64,000 nt of DNA from Martinezella hainanensis (GCF_900094555.1 NZ_FMAC01000009.1:62001-126000); one strand, 5' to 3'; shown: positions 8,879 to 18,032, numbered from the stretch's first letter. Translations and numbers: made by a program. The notes: generated by a model not told the origin, from the letters alone.

Positions 8879-9103
8879 GAGCGAGCGCCTCCTGAGCGCC
8901 GGTCCTGGCGAGCATCCTCCGGCCGTCACTGGGAGGGAGTACGGCCGACGCTCGAAGAATTCAGGGAGGGCATGATTGGGACGCAGACGCGCGAAGCCTT
9001 CATGGCAGGCGGCGACCTCAAAGCAGATCACCGCAATCCCCGGCATCAGTAGAGGCTTCGGCTTTAAATTTATTTAATTCCGTGCGGGCCGATCGACCGC
9101 TCG

Positions 9104-10111
9104 TCAGTTTACGGGAGCGGCGGCAAGAATGAGGATGTCCAGATCGTGCTCGGGATAGAAATCCCGCGCCGTCATCTGAAAGGTGGTCGGGCCGGTCTTC
9201 TTCACATCCGTTCCGCAGAAGCTGATGTAGTTCTCCGGATTGCCCTTATCGACCGTCAGTTCGAAATGCTTAATCGGGCCGGACCAATTGGCGCCGGTCG
9301 TCAGCACGTAGGAGATCCAGTTCTCGGTGTAGCTCCGACCGCCCTTGTCGGCCACGGCAGCGAGCTTTGTCGCGGTTTTCAGGAAGCTTTCGTCGAGACA
9401 ATATCTGCCGCGATAGGCCTGCAACTGCTGCCTCTGATAGTCTTCGTCGCCGGCAAAGGTGATCGCGACGGTACCGCCGACGCTTGGCTTGTATTTGTGC
9501 TGAACGGCGATCCTGGCCTTGGCCGGGAATTTGGTGCGCCACCAATAGGTCGTGTGCAGCGTCCACATCGGGGTCGGATGGTGCTTCATGCCCTGGCCGT
9601 CATTGTCGTATTCGTCGTCGGCGATCAGGCCGCGGGCCGTCCAGTCTTCCAATACATCGACGGGAAGCTTTGCGACGGCATCCATGGCGACCTTGCTCAG
9701 CGGCAGCAACGGCACATTGTGCGCCTTCAGCTCGTCGGTCATGTCGACATCGGCCACCGATACCCGCTGCTGCAGGGTCGGTGCTATGGCCTTGCCATCC
9801 TGGGTCACGGTGAAACCGAGGAAATTGTCTGAATCGACATTTCCGGCATCGACCATGCTGTCGATGTCACCCTTGATATCGGGCATCGGAAAGGCCACGA
9901 CGCTTTCGACATCCTTGTCGGAGGTATTTTCGAACACATAGTCGACGCGCACTTCGGCCTGCGAAACGAACAGCTTCTCCTCAGCCATACTGATATCGCC
10001 GGTGCGAACATAGGCGAGCCCGCCCGTCCTCAGCTCGGCCATGGTGTCGTTCGCAAGAGCCGGAGCGGCAAACATCGCCACTAACGCCGCACAGCCACCG
10101 ATCTTTCGCAT
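9104..10111 (-). CDS. DUF4424 family secreted protein
   Basis: A 335-residue protein with a clear signal peptide (MRKIGGCAALVAMFAAPALA, cleavage before NDT). The mature start DTMAELRTGGLAYVRTGDISMAEEKLFVS and RVDYVFENTSDKDVE match the DUF4424 family as I know it. No function is established. The protein is probably periplasmic. GAGGG precedes the ATG. It is divergent from tlyA with a 111-base intergenic space and downstream of no obvious partner. Confidence 0.85.
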   Translation of the reverse strand: MRKIGGCAALVAMFAAPALANDTMAELRTGGLAYVRTGDISMAEEKLFVSQAEVRVDYVFENTSDKDVESVVAFPMPDIKGDIDSMVDAGNVDSDNFLGFTVTQDGKAIAPTLQQRVSVADVDMTDELKAHNVPLLPLSKVAMDAVAKLPVDVLEDWTARGLIADDEYDNDGQGMKHHPTPMWTLHTTYWWRTKFPAKARIAVQHKYKPSVGGTVAITFAGDEDYQRQQLQAYRGRYCLDESFLKTATKLAAVADKGGRSYTENWISYVLTTGANWSGPIKHFELTVDKGNPENYISFCGTDVKKTGPTTFQMTARDFYPEHDLDILILAAAPVN

Positions 10112-10222
10112 GATGCCCTCGCCCGTTGATCCCGGCGATTATCGCCGGCCGCAATCCGCCGTCAATGTCGATATCAGCATAAAAGGCTTGCAACATAACG
10201 CATTGCCCGGCATGGACAGCCC

Positions 10223-10963
10223 ATGTCCGATCCGCAACGCCTCGACCAGCTTCTCGTCACCCTCTCGCTCTTCGCCAGCCGCTCCCGCGCTCGTGATGCC
10301 ATCCAGCGCGGCACGGTGACGGTGAATGGCAAGGTCGTGACGAAGCCGGGTTCGCTGTTCACTGAAGATGCCGAGATCAATATAGACGATCCGGCACAGG
10401 ATTATGTCTCCCGCGCGGCTTTGAAGCTGGTGGCGGCGCTCGACCATTTCGGCCTCGATCCGAAGGGACAGCACTGCCTCGATGTCGGCGCGTCGACAGG
10501 CGGCTTCACCGAGGTGCTGCTGGAGCGCGGTGCCGCCCACGTGACGGCCATCGACGTCGGCCACGACCAGATGCACCCGCGCATATCGGCCGATCCGCGC
10601 GTGACCAATCTCGAGGGGCTGAACGCACGCAACCTGACCGCCGACGATATCGGCGCGTCTTTCACCTTCATCGTCTCCGATGTCTCCTTCATCTCGCTGA
10701 AGCTGGCCCTCGCGCCGGCGCTCAAGCTTGCAGAACCCGGCACGCGGGCAGCCTTGCTGGTGAAGCCGCAATTCGAAGCCGGCCGCGATGCGATCGGCAA
10801 AGCCGGTCTCCTGAAGGACCCCTCCTCGGCTCCGGCGGTTGCGGCCGAACTCGAGCGCTGGCTCTCCGAGGACATGGGCTGGCGAAGCCTCGGCCTCATC
10901 GCTTCGCCGATCGCGGGCGGCGACGGCAACCAGGAATTTCTTCTCGCAGGGATCAAGCCATGA
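10223..10963 (+). CDS. tlyA: TlyA-family rRNA methyltransferase
   Basis: A 246-residue protein with an N-terminal S4 RNA-binding domain (RLDQLLVTLSLFASRSRARDAIQRGTVTVNG) and an FtsJ-like methyltransferase domain (CLDVGASTGGFTEVLLERGA, the SAM site; FIVSDVSFISLKL; LVKPQFEAG). TlyA proteins 2'-O-methylate cytidines in 16S and/or 23S rRNA; the old name hemolysin is misleading. It overlaps the next RNA methyltransferase by four bases (ATGA at 10960-10963), so the two are translationally coupled. Confidence 0.94.
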   Translation: MSDPQRLDQLLVTLSLFASRSRARDAIQRGTVTVNGKVVTKPGSLFTEDAEINIDDPAQDYVSRAALKLVAALDHFGLDPKGQHCLDVGASTGGFTEVLLERGAAHVTAIDVGHDQMHPRISADPRVTNLEGLNARNLTADDIGASFTFIVSDVSFISLKLALAPALKLAEPGTRAALLVKPQFEAGRDAIGKAGLLKDPSSAPAVAAELERWLSEDMGWRSLGLIASPIAGGDGNQEFLLAGIKP

Positions 10964-12210
10964 GCACTGAAACCGTCACCATCCAGAAGCTCGGCGCCCA
11001 GGGCGACGGCATCGCGCAGGGCACAGATGGCCCGATCTACGTGCCCTTCACGCTGCCCGGCGAAAGCGTCGCCATCGCGCGGGTGAAGAGCCAGGGCACG
11101 CTAATGTCGATCACGACTGCCTCGCCGGACCGGCAGGAGCCGCACTGTCGGCACTTCGGCCCGCACGGCGTCAACGGCGCCTGCGGCGGCTGCACCCTTC
11201 AGCACTATGCCGATGCGCCCTATCGCGCCTTCAAACGCCAGCTCGTCGTCGATGCCCTGCGCTCGAAGGGCCTGACGCCGGAAGTGGACGATATCGTTGC
11301 CGCGCATCCGGGCGAACGGCGCAGGGTGGTCTTCGCCGCGCGCAAGACAGAAAAGGATATGCTGATCGGCTTCAACCAGGCCGAAAGCCACCACATCGTC
11401 GCCATCGAGGAATGTCCCATCGCCTCGGCCAGCATCATGGCTCGCCTGCCGGCGATCAAGACGATTGCCGCAGCGATGGCCATCAATGCCGAAGCCTTCC
11501 GCATCTCGGTGCTGGAGACACAGACCGGCCTCGACCTTGCCGTTGACGGCATCAAGTCGCTTTCGGACAAGCAACGCCGCAGCACGATCGAAACCGTACT
11601 ATCGCTTCGCGGCGTCGCCCGCGTCTCGCTGAACGGCGAGATTCTGGTGGAGCCTGTAAAGCCGATGATCGATTTCGGCGGCGTCCAGGTCGCACCGCCG
11701 CCGGGCGCTTTCACGCAGGCGACCAAGCAGGCCGAAGATGCCATGGCCGAGCTGGTTGCTGCCCATGTCGGCAAGGCGAAGCGCATCGCTGATCTCTTCG
11801 CCGGCAGCGGCACCTTCTCGCTTCGCCTGGCGCGGATCGGGCGCGTGCATGCGGTGGAAAGCGAAGACAAACCGCTCGCGGCATTGGATCATGCCGCCCG
11901 CAATACACAGGGGCTGAAGCCTGTCAGCGTCGAACGCCGTGACCTTTTCCGCCGGCCGCTGATGATGCAGGAACTGAAGGTCTACGACGCCGTCGTCTTC
12001 GACCCGCCGCGCGCCGGCGCGGAATTCCAGAGCAAGGAGCTTGCTCGCTCCCAGGTCAAAAAGATCGTTGCCGTCTCCTGCAACCCGCTGACGCTTGCCC
12101 GCGATCTGGCCCTGCTAGTCGAAGGCGGCTACCGCATCACGCGGGTGACCCCGATCGACCAGTTCCTGTGGACCTCGCATGTCGAGGTGGTCGCGGCACT
12201 GGAGAAGTAG
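10960..12210 (+). CDS. RumA/TrmA-family RNA (uracil-5)-methyltransferase
   Basis: A 416-residue protein of the 23S rRNA m5U methyltransferase family. It has an N-terminal TRAM-like domain (MSTETVTIQKLGAQGDGIAQ), cysteines typical of the RumA 4Fe-4S cluster (HCRHFG...ACGGCTLQH), the SAM motif DLFAGSGTFSLRLA and the catalytic-cysteine motif VAVSCNPLTLARD. FDPPRAG is the Asp-Pro-Pro-Arg motif of the family. Which uridine it modifies cannot be told from sequence. It is coupled to tlyA by a 4-base overlap. Confidence 0.93.
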   Translation: MSTETVTIQKLGAQGDGIAQGTDGPIYVPFTLPGESVAIARVKSQGTLMSITTASPDRQEPHCRHFGPHGVNGACGGCTLQHYADAPYRAFKRQLVVDALRSKGLTPEVDDIVAAHPGERRRVVFAARKTEKDMLIGFNQAESHHIVAIEECPIASASIMARLPAIKTIAAAMAINAEAFRISVLETQTGLDLAVDGIKSLSDKQRRSTIETVLSLRGVARVSLNGEILVEPVKPMIDFGGVQVAPPPGAFTQATKQAEDAMAELVAAHVGKAKRIADLFAGSGTFSLRLARIGRVHAVESEDKPLAALDHAARNTQGLKPVSVERRDLFRRPLMMQELKVYDAVVFDPPRAGAEFQSKELARSQVKKIVAVSCNPLTLARDLALLVEGGYRITRVTPIDQFLWTSHVEVVAALEK

Positions 12211-12242
12211 TTCTGGCTTTGCGATCGCCAGTTCGCTGGCCG

Positions 12243-12295
12243 ACCCTCGTGGTTCGAGGCTACGCCCTTCGAGCTTCGCATCTCACCACGAGGGT
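12243..12295. repeat. Rhizobial intergenic palindrome between convergent genes
   Basis: ACCCTCGTGG at 12243-12252 and CCACGAGGGT at 12286-12295 are perfect 10-base inverted arms around a GC-rich middle (GGTTCGAGGC...CTTCGAGC). This resembles a palindrome family dispersed between genes in Rhizobiaceae. Lying between two convergent stops, the RNA hairpin may also serve as a bidirectional terminator, although no U-run follows. Confidence 0.6.
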
Positions 12296-12305
12296 GGGTT
12301 GACGA

Positions 12306-13058
12306 TCACCGCTTCATGAATGCCTCGAAGGCAGCACGGGCTTCGGCGCTTTTCAGCTGGGCGGCGAAATACTCGGCCTCTTCCTGAATGCGTGCCAGAA
12401 CGGCATCCGGTGAGCCGCGCATCAGGTCGCGTGCGATCCGAAGGGCTTCAGGCGGCTTGGCGGCCAGTTTGGCGGCCAGCGACAACGTTTCAGCCTCCAC
12501 GGCTTCCGGCGCAGCCACTTTCCAGATCAGGCCGGCATCCCTGGCTTCGGCAGCGGAGAGGCCTTCTCCCAGCGCAAGCAGGGCGAAGGCGCGCTGGTGC
12601 CCCATGACGCGCGGGGCAAGCAAGCTTGAGGCAGCTTCGGGAACAAGGGCGAGATCGACGAAGGGCGTCTTGAACAGGCTGCGATCGGAGGCGACCGTCA
12701 GGTCGCAATGCAGGTGGATCGTGGTGCCGATGCCGATCGCCAGGCCATCGACGCCGGAGACGACGGGCTTCTTCGTGCGTGCCAGCGCAACGAGGAAATC
12801 AATCACTTCGCGTCCCATATTGCCGCTCATGGCGAAGGCGAGGAAATCGGCCAAATCATTGCCGGCGGAAAAGCAGCCTTCCGTTCCGAGGAAGACGTGG
12901 ACCCGGATATCCGGCGCTTCCTCTGCCGCCTTCAGCGCATCGGTCATGGTCTGGTACATGGCGCGCGTGATGGCATTCTTCTTTTCAGGCCGGTTGAACC
13001 GGATGACCTGGATATGCGGCGCAGTCTCGGGGCGTTCGATCAGGATGTGGTCGGTCAT
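12306..13058 (-). CDS. Enoyl-CoA hydratase/isomerase family protein
   Basis: A 250-residue crotonase-fold enzyme. IRFNRPEKKNAITRAMYQ is the N-terminal crotonase motif; GTEGCFSAGNDLADF and VVSGVDGLAIGIGTTIHLHCDLTVAS contain the two oxyanion-hole backbones. One position usually holding a catalytic Glu reads PFVDLALVPEAASS, where the second Glu is present. It hydrates or isomerises acyl-CoAs, probably during fatty-acid or branched-chain breakdown. GAGGAA lies before the ATG. It starts nine bases after the acyl-CoA dehydrogenase stop, so the two form one operon for consecutive beta-oxidation steps. Confidence 0.92.
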   Translation of the reverse strand: MTDHILIERPETAPHIQVIRFNRPEKKNAITRAMYQTMTDALKAAEEAPDIRVHVFLGTEGCFSAGNDLADFLAFAMSGNMGREVIDFLVALARTKKPVVSGVDGLAIGIGTTIHLHCDLTVASDRSLFKTPFVDLALVPEAASSLLAPRVMGHQRAFALLALGEGLSAAEARDAGLIWKVAAPEAVEAETLSLAAKLAAKPPEALRIARDLMRGSPDAVLARIQEEAEYFAAQLKSAEARAAFEAFMKR

Positions 13059-13067
13059 GGCTTTTCC

Positions 13068-14846
13068 TCAGGCTAGTGCGGCGCGGGCGGCTTCGAGGCT
13101 GGATGCGCCGGCGATGACCCGATCAGAGAGGGCTGCAGTTTCGGCCAGAAGATTTTCGGCAGCGAAGCGGCAGAGTGCGATGCGCTTGGCTCCCTCGCCA
13201 TCGCCCGCATCGGCCAGACCACCCCTGGCCAGATAGGAGCCTGTCAGCACGAGGCCGAAGAGCCGCTGGTAGGGAGTAGCGCCCGCCAGGGCTTCGGCAA
13301 CGGCACCTTCCGCCTGTTTCGACAGGAGCCATTCGCTGGTCTTTTCCAGATCGGCAATGGCTGCCTGCAGCCGCGGTGCCGTTTCGCCGAAACCGTCGAG
13401 ATTGGACTTCGCGACATTATCGGCGATCTCACGCAATTCGGCGATGAAACCGCGCACGTGATCGCCGTTTGCGATCGTCAGCTTGCGCGTCACCAGATCG
13501 ATGGCCTGGATGCCGTTGGTGCCTTCGTAGATCGGCGCGATGCGGGCATCGCGCAGCAGGCGTGCAGCCCCCGTTTCCTCGATGAAGCCCATGCCGCCGT
13601 GGACCTGGATACCGAGCGAGGCGACATCGACGCCGGCATCGGTGGAGAAGGACTTGGCAATCGGTGTCAGCAGCGCTGCACGTTCCTGCCAATACTTTGC
13701 CCTCTCGGGATCGCGATGCGACATGTCGATCGCCTGTGCGCAAGCGTAGCAGATCGCGCGCGAGCCTTGGGTCAGCGCCTTCATCGTCAGCAGCATGCGG
13801 GCGACATCGGGATGTTCGATGATCGGGCTCATGCCCGATGCGGCCGTGCCCGGCGCGCGGCCCTGCGTGCGCTCCCGGGCATAGGCGATGGCCTTCTGGG
13901 TCGCTGCTTCGGCAATCGCCACGCCCTGGATGCCGACGGCCAGGCGAGCGTTGTTCATCATCGTGAACATGCAGGCGAGGCCTTTGTTCTCTTCACCCAC
14001 CAGCCAGCCGACGGCGCCCTTTTCCGCACCATATTTGCCGTCGCCGAAGATGAGCGTGCAGGTGGGTGAGCCGTGAATGCCGAGCTTGTGCTCCAGCGAA
14101 TGGGCGAAATAATCGTTGCGGGCACCAAGAGAGCCATCGTCATTCACGAGGAATTTCGGCACGAGAAAGAGCGAAATGCCGCGCGTGCCGGCAGGCGCAT
14201 CGGGAAGGCGGGCGAGAACGAGATGGATGATGTTCTCGGTCGCCTCATGATCGCCCCAGGTGATGAAGATCTTCTGGCCAAAGATGCGATAGGTGCCGTC
14301 ATCGCGGCGTTCGGCGCGCGAGCGCAGGGCGCCGACATCGGAACCGGCATGCGGCTCGGTCAGGTTCATCGTGCCGGACCATTCGCCTGAAACGAGCTTT
14401 GCCAGATATGTCTTCTTGAGATCGTCGCTGCCGTGAGCGTGCAGCGCCTCGATCGCGCCCATGGTCAGCGTCGGTGCAAGGCCGAAGGCCATCGAGGCGG
14501 AATTCCACATTTCCAGCGTCGCGATGTTCAGCATGTGCGGCAGGCCCTGGCCGCCGAACTCCTCCGGTGCGGTCAGGCCATTCCAGCCGCCGGCGATCCA
14601 GTCGCGATAGAGCTTCTCCCAGCCATCGGGAAGGACCACCTTGCCGTCCACCAGCCTTGCGCCTTGCTTGTCGCCGACGTCGGCAAGCGGCTCTACCTCC
14701 TCGCCGGCGAAACGCCCGGCTTCCGACAGGATGGCATCGACAAGATCGGTGCTGAGATCGCCAAGAGCGCCCTCTTCCATGGCGCGCTCCATGCCGGCGA
14801 CATGTTTCAGCGTGAACGCGATTTCTTCGACAGGCGCCTTGTACAT
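13068..14846 (-). CDS. Acyl-CoA dehydrogenase (long form with C-terminal extension)
   Basis: A 592-residue FAD enzyme of the acyl-CoA dehydrogenase superfamily, longer than the 380-residue medium-chain type. It begins MYKAPVEEIAFTLKHVAG, which is characteristic of the 590-600-residue class. Motifs include GGWNGLTAPEEFGGQGLP, NLTEPHAGSDVGALRSRA (FAD/substrate loop) and QVHGGMGFIEETGAARLLRDARIAPIYEGTNGIQA, whose YEGT Glu is the likely catalytic base. It oxidises an acyl-CoA to the trans-2-enoyl-CoA. ATG 14846 is chosen because GGAGGAAAG precedes it. Operon with the hydratase downstream. Confidence 0.94.
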   Translation of the reverse strand: MYKAPVEEIAFTLKHVAGMERAMEEGALGDLSTDLVDAILSEAGRFAGEEVEPLADVGDKQGARLVDGKVVLPDGWEKLYRDWIAGGWNGLTAPEEFGGQGLPHMLNIATLEMWNSASMAFGLAPTLTMGAIEALHAHGSDDLKKTYLAKLVSGEWSGTMNLTEPHAGSDVGALRSRAERRDDGTYRIFGQKIFITWGDHEATENIIHLVLARLPDAPAGTRGISLFLVPKFLVNDDGSLGARNDYFAHSLEHKLGIHGSPTCTLIFGDGKYGAEKGAVGWLVGEENKGLACMFTMMNNARLAVGIQGVAIAEAATQKAIAYARERTQGRAPGTAASGMSPIIEHPDVARMLLTMKALTQGSRAICYACAQAIDMSHRDPERAKYWQERAALLTPIAKSFSTDAGVDVASLGIQVHGGMGFIEETGAARLLRDARIAPIYEGTNGIQAIDLVTRKLTIANGDHVRGFIAELREIADNVAKSNLDGFGETAPRLQAAIADLEKTSEWLLSKQAEGAVAEALAGATPYQRLFGLVLTGSYLARGGLADAGDGEGAKRIALCRFAAENLLAETAALSDRVIAGASSLEAARAALA

Positions 14847-14926
14847 GATGCTTTCCTCCGGATCGGTGCTGGCAATGATCCGCCTCACCCGGACCATCGG
14901 CCATTTGTGGCTATAGCTAGTTTATT

Positions 14927-14942
14927 TTTACGTAAACGTCAA
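14927..14942. promoter_or_regulatory. LiuR-like operator upstream of the acyl-CoA dehydrogenase
   Basis: TTTACGTAAACGTCAA at 14927-14942, read on the minus strand as TTGACGTTTACGTAAA, is a 16-base near-palindrome. It resembles the consensus described for the MerR-family regulator LiuR of branched-chain amino acid and acyl-CoA degradation genes. It lies about 80 bases upstream of the dehydrogenase start, in the promoter position. No liuR gene is visible in the window. Confidence 0.55.
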
Positions 14943-15134
14943 TTTTCTCAAATTGCAGAGACGCCGATTTCCACCGTCTCGCGAACTCGAACCTGACATG
15001 CGTCTTACGCGCGCTGCGCGGCTGTGACATCGCCGCCTATATCCGCGATTATTCCGCGAAAGCACGGACTTGCATAAACAATCGTCATGAACGAAGACTA
15101 AGGCAACTGTTCAGACAATGCGAACGATGCCCCC

Positions 15135-16136
15135 ATGAACACGCTCACGTCAGCCAATACCATACCCGGCTTTATCTGGGCATACCGTCTCCGTCCCGGC
15201 GCGACCAAGCCGGAGCGCCTGCCTGACGATACCGACCGTTCGACGCTCTTCAGCGACGACGGTTTCCTCTGGCTGCATCTCAATCTCGTGGATGCGCGGG
15301 TACCGGCCTTCCTTGAGGATGCGCCGGGACTGAACGAGGCTGCCCGCATAGCGCTGACCACGCATGAGACACATGCGACGATTACGGTCGACGAGCAGAT
15401 GCTTTTCGGCACATTGGTCGACTTCCAGCGCGACTTCGCCCACAATACCCACGACATCGGCTGGCTGCATTTCGCGTTCACCGATCGCATGCTCATCACC
15501 AGCCGGCTGCAGCCGCTTCGCAGCCTCGACAGAACCCGCGTACTGATCGAAAAGAATGCAGCGCGGTTCACAGGCCCGGTGGATATTTTCGAGCTGATCG
15601 TCGTCGAATTCCAGCGGACCCTGATCTCTGTTGTCATTGAAATCAGCGAAGAGCTGAACGGCATCGAGGATTTCGTCCACGGGAACACGTCGCGCGATGA
15701 GCGCGCCAAGCTTCCGCCCATCCGCAGGACGATCGTGCGCCTGCATCGCCATCTGCGGACCGTTCTCTCGCTGATGCGCCATGCCGCTGCCTCGGACGAC
15801 GAGGAAATGCCGCTCGGCTTCGAAGATGTCGCCGCCCGACTGACGGGACGACTGGAAGCGGTCGAACACGATGTCTATGCCCTGCAGGAAAGGGCCAGGC
15901 TGCTGCACGAAGAGATCGACTCGAAGCTCGCTTCCGAAATCAATCGGCATCTCTATATCCTGTCGATCATGACCGCATTTCTGTTGCCGCCAACGCTGGT
16001 GACCGGCTTCTTCGGCATGAACACATCGGGGCTGCCGCTGGCGGGCGGTGCAAGCGGCACCGGATATGCCGTAGGCTTCATCGTCGCCTCCATGCTGCTG
16101 GCATGGTGGCTGCTCAGGCGGGTCAATATTCTCTGA
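15135..16136 (+). CDS. zntB: ZntB-like CorA-family metal transporter
   Basis: A 333-residue member of the CorA superfamily. It has a long soluble N-terminal funnel domain rich in charged helices, then two C-terminal membrane helices (LYILSIMTAFLLPPTLVTGFFGMNTSGLP and AVGFIVASMLLAWWLL). The loop signature is GMNTSGLP, the ZntB-type G-M-N motif. These proteins move divalent cations across the inner membrane as pentamers; ZntB is linked to Zn2+ transport, but specificity within CorA/ZntB is hard to assign from sequence. No strong Shine-Dalgarno is visible before the ATG at 15135. Single-gene unit. Confidence 0.88.
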   Translation: MNTLTSANTIPGFIWAYRLRPGATKPERLPDDTDRSTLFSDDGFLWLHLNLVDARVPAFLEDAPGLNEAARIALTTHETHATITVDEQMLFGTLVDFQRDFAHNTHDIGWLHFAFTDRMLITSRLQPLRSLDRTRVLIEKNAARFTGPVDIFELIVVEFQRTLISVVIEISEELNGIEDFVHGNTSRDERAKLPPIRRTIVRLHRHLRTVLSLMRHAAASDDEEMPLGFEDVAARLTGRLEAVEHDVYALQERARLLHEEIDSKLASEINRHLYILSIMTAFLLPPTLVTGFFGMNTSGLPLAGGASGTGYAVGFIVASMLLAWWLLRRVNIL

Positions 16137-16152
16137 CATCGAAGCATAAAAA

Positions 16153-16190
16153 AGCCGCCCGGCGGGAACCGGACGGCTGACATTTTTCAT
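16153..16190. terminator. Terminator between zntB and the BA14K gene
   Basis: AGCCGCCCGG (16153-16162) pairs with CCGGACGGCT (16169-16178) except for one mismatch, with an A-run before and a T-rich stretch (ATTTTT) after. That fits a bidirectional terminator between the two convergent genes. Confidence 0.75.
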
Positions 16191-16204
16191 TCTGGGACCG
16201 CTGC

Positions 16205-16675
16205 TTAGAAATACGGCGAATAGCACTGGCGGCGCGGGCCGGAGTTCGGCTGGAACGTATTGTCGTAAGCGCGGTAGGAACGATAGCGTCCCTCGCACCA
16301 TTCGACATGGCGCGGATTGATGCCGGCGCTCGGAGCCGGAGCGGGTTCGTAATAGCGCGACTGGCTGGCGATTGCGCCGCCGATCAGCGCACCGGCGCCG
16401 AAGGCTGCCAGCGGGAACCAATAGCCGTCGTGATAGCGATAACCATGACGATAGCCGCCGCGATAACCGCGGTAGCCGCCATACCAGCCGCGGCGATAGT
16501 AACCACCATGGCGCCACTGCACCTGTTCGACATTGCCGGGTGCAGCCTGGGCAGGCGCGGATTGACTGACGATTGGTGCGGCGGGCATCTGCATGGCGAA
16601 AGACGGTGTGAAGCTCGTCAGGGCGACGGCAGCCGTTAAGGCGACTGTCGCGATTTTTGCACGGAAACCAAGCAT
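16205..16675 (-). CDS. BA14K family secreted protein
   Basis: A 156-residue protein with a signal peptide (MLGFRAKIATVALTAAVALTSFTPSFA). A tyrosine/glycine/arginine-rich stretch (YYRRGWYGGYRGYRGGYRHG) follows, then a short hydrophobic segment (FGAGALIGGAIA). The C-terminal BA14K motif is VEWCEGRYRSYRAYDNTFQ...RRQC. The family was named for a Brucella 14-kDa immunoreactive protein; the biochemical role is unknown. ATG 16675 has GGAG six bases upstream. Single gene, divergent from the lysozyme gene. Confidence 0.88.
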   Translation of the reverse strand: MLGFRAKIATVALTAAVALTSFTPSFAMQMPAAPIVSQSAPAQAAPGNVEQVQWRHGGYYRRGWYGGYRGYRGGYRHGYRYHDGYWFPLAAFGAGALIGGAIASQSRYYEPAPAPSAGINPRHVEWCEGRYRSYRAYDNTFQPNSGPRRQCYSPYF

Positions 16676-16922
16676 TTTTATCTCCATTCCCTGGTTCGAC
16701 TTGATACTCAAGCCTGTAGGCGTTTCATGTCGGGAATGCATCCCGAGCAAGGTTTCACTGCCTGCTTCGTCGCACATGCGAGTAGACGACAAGAAACGCG
16801 GCAGCGCGTTATTTAGTTCCTCAAATCCCTACCGAATTAAGGAGTTATGCGGGGCTCCACCATGAATTTATAGTGATTTCATTCTTAACCCAAGATTAAC
16901 CAGCAATCCTTACTATTATTTC

Positions 16923-17933
16923 ATGAAAGGATACCGAAAGAGTAACCTCCTCATTTACAGCTTGTTGACGATCCTGACCCTGATGGGGTCGGTCTCCAAG
17001 CCTTCGGCCGGTGAAAGCCAGCCTTGGGGCGATCCAAAAAACGCCCTGATTGTCGATGCTTACGAGCTGAACACCATCGACTGGACCGCCTTTCTGCAGG
17101 ACAAACGGATCGCCGGCTTCATCTCCAAGGCGTCGGATGGATTACCTGAAAGCTTCAGTTGCACCGGCGACCATGGCGGCGACACAGTGGCCCATTGCAG
17201 GACGATGTGGCGCAAGTACGCCGTCAGCCGCGAGCTGTTTCAAACGCGCCGCATGCTGGCAAAGACGAATGGCCTGCTATGGGGCGCCTATCATCTGGGC
17301 CGGCCCGGCAATCCGATCGACCAGGCCAATCATTTTCTCGACTATGCCGATCCGCAGCCGGACGAACTCATGGTCCTCGACATCGACGGCATGGATACGA
17401 CGCAGTTCATGTCGCTCGATGATGCGCAGATCTTCGTCGCCCACATCAAGGTCAGGACCGGGCGCTATCCCATTCTCTACGTCAATCACAACACGGCGCG
17501 CTATATCGCCGATCATCGCGGCACCTATCCGCTGCTGTCGCGGCTACCCCTGTGGTATGCGCGCTACAAGCCTGATGTGAAAGGCACCTTCCCGCTCGGC
17601 AACTGGGACAATTATGCCATCTGGCAGTTTGCGTCGTCGGACAATTGTTCCGAGAAGAGCTGCCCCTATAGGGTGCCGGGCACGCTCACCGATATCGACG
17701 TCAACGTCGTGCCGATGACGAAGGTTCAGCTCGCCAGGATCTGGCCGCAGGGCGATCTTCTGCCGGCCAAACCCCTGCCCGCACCGGACCTGACGATCGC
17801 GCTCGCGCAGATGTGCAGCGGGCCGCGACAGACCCTCACTTCACTCATGGTCGATATCGACCCAGTCGTCACGGCCTCGACCCCACAATCGAAGCCGGTC
17901 GAAATCAACGAGCTGAACTATCAGGATTTCTAG
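16923..17933 (+). CDS. Secreted glycoside hydrolase family 25 lysozyme-like protein
   Basis: A 336-residue protein with an N-terminal signal peptide (LLIYSLLTILTLMGSVSKPSAG) and a GH25 domain. IVDAYELNTIDWTAF corresponds to the first strand with a catalytic-site Asp, WGAYHLGRPGNPIDQANHFLDYAD is the usual 'GxYHF...A..F' region, and ELMVLDIDGMD holds the Asp/Glu pair (D-I-D instead of the common D-I-E). LPLWYARYKPD and YAIWQFAS complete the barrel. It should cleave peptidoglycan in the envelope, though the D-I-D variation could affect activity. The last 60 residues are unrelated to the hydrolase fold. Confidence 0.85.
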   Translation: MKGYRKSNLLIYSLLTILTLMGSVSKPSAGESQPWGDPKNALIVDAYELNTIDWTAFLQDKRIAGFISKASDGLPESFSCTGDHGGDTVAHCRTMWRKYAVSRELFQTRRMLAKTNGLLWGAYHLGRPGNPIDQANHFLDYADPQPDELMVLDIDGMDTTQFMSLDDAQIFVAHIKVRTGRYPILYVNHNTARYIADHRGTYPLLSRLPLWYARYKPDVKGTFPLGNWDNYAIWQFASSDNCSEKSCPYRVPGTLTDIDVNVVPMTKVQLARIWPQGDLLPAKPLPAPDLTIALAQMCSGPRQTLTSLMVDIDPVVTASTPQSKPVEINELNYQDF

Positions 17934-18032
17934 AGCGTTTCCGCTTTTCTTTGGATCGCGAAACCGCTCTATCTCTTTGTTTTTAAGCAACTCCCGGAAA
18001 ACTGTTGCGCACTTTTCCTGGAATTGCTCTAG
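17930..18032. repeat. RIME-like rhizobial intergenic mosaic element
   Basis: About 100 bases between the lysozyme and gbcB carry TCTAGAGCGTTTCC...GAAACCGCTCTA followed by AACTCCCGGAAAACTGTTGCGCACTTTTCCTGGAATTGCTCTAG. This is two nested inverted repeats with AGAGC/GCTCT ends. I recognise it as the RIME1 type of repeat dispersed between genes in Rhizobium and relatives. It separates two convergent genes. Confidence 0.8.

Noticed and set aside
7154..9052. A 632-codon open frame on the plus strand opposite the first chemoreceptor
   Set aside because: It is antisense to a gene with clear receptor motifs; its product has no recognisable domain. Long antisense frames are expected in GC-rich DNA with this codon bias.
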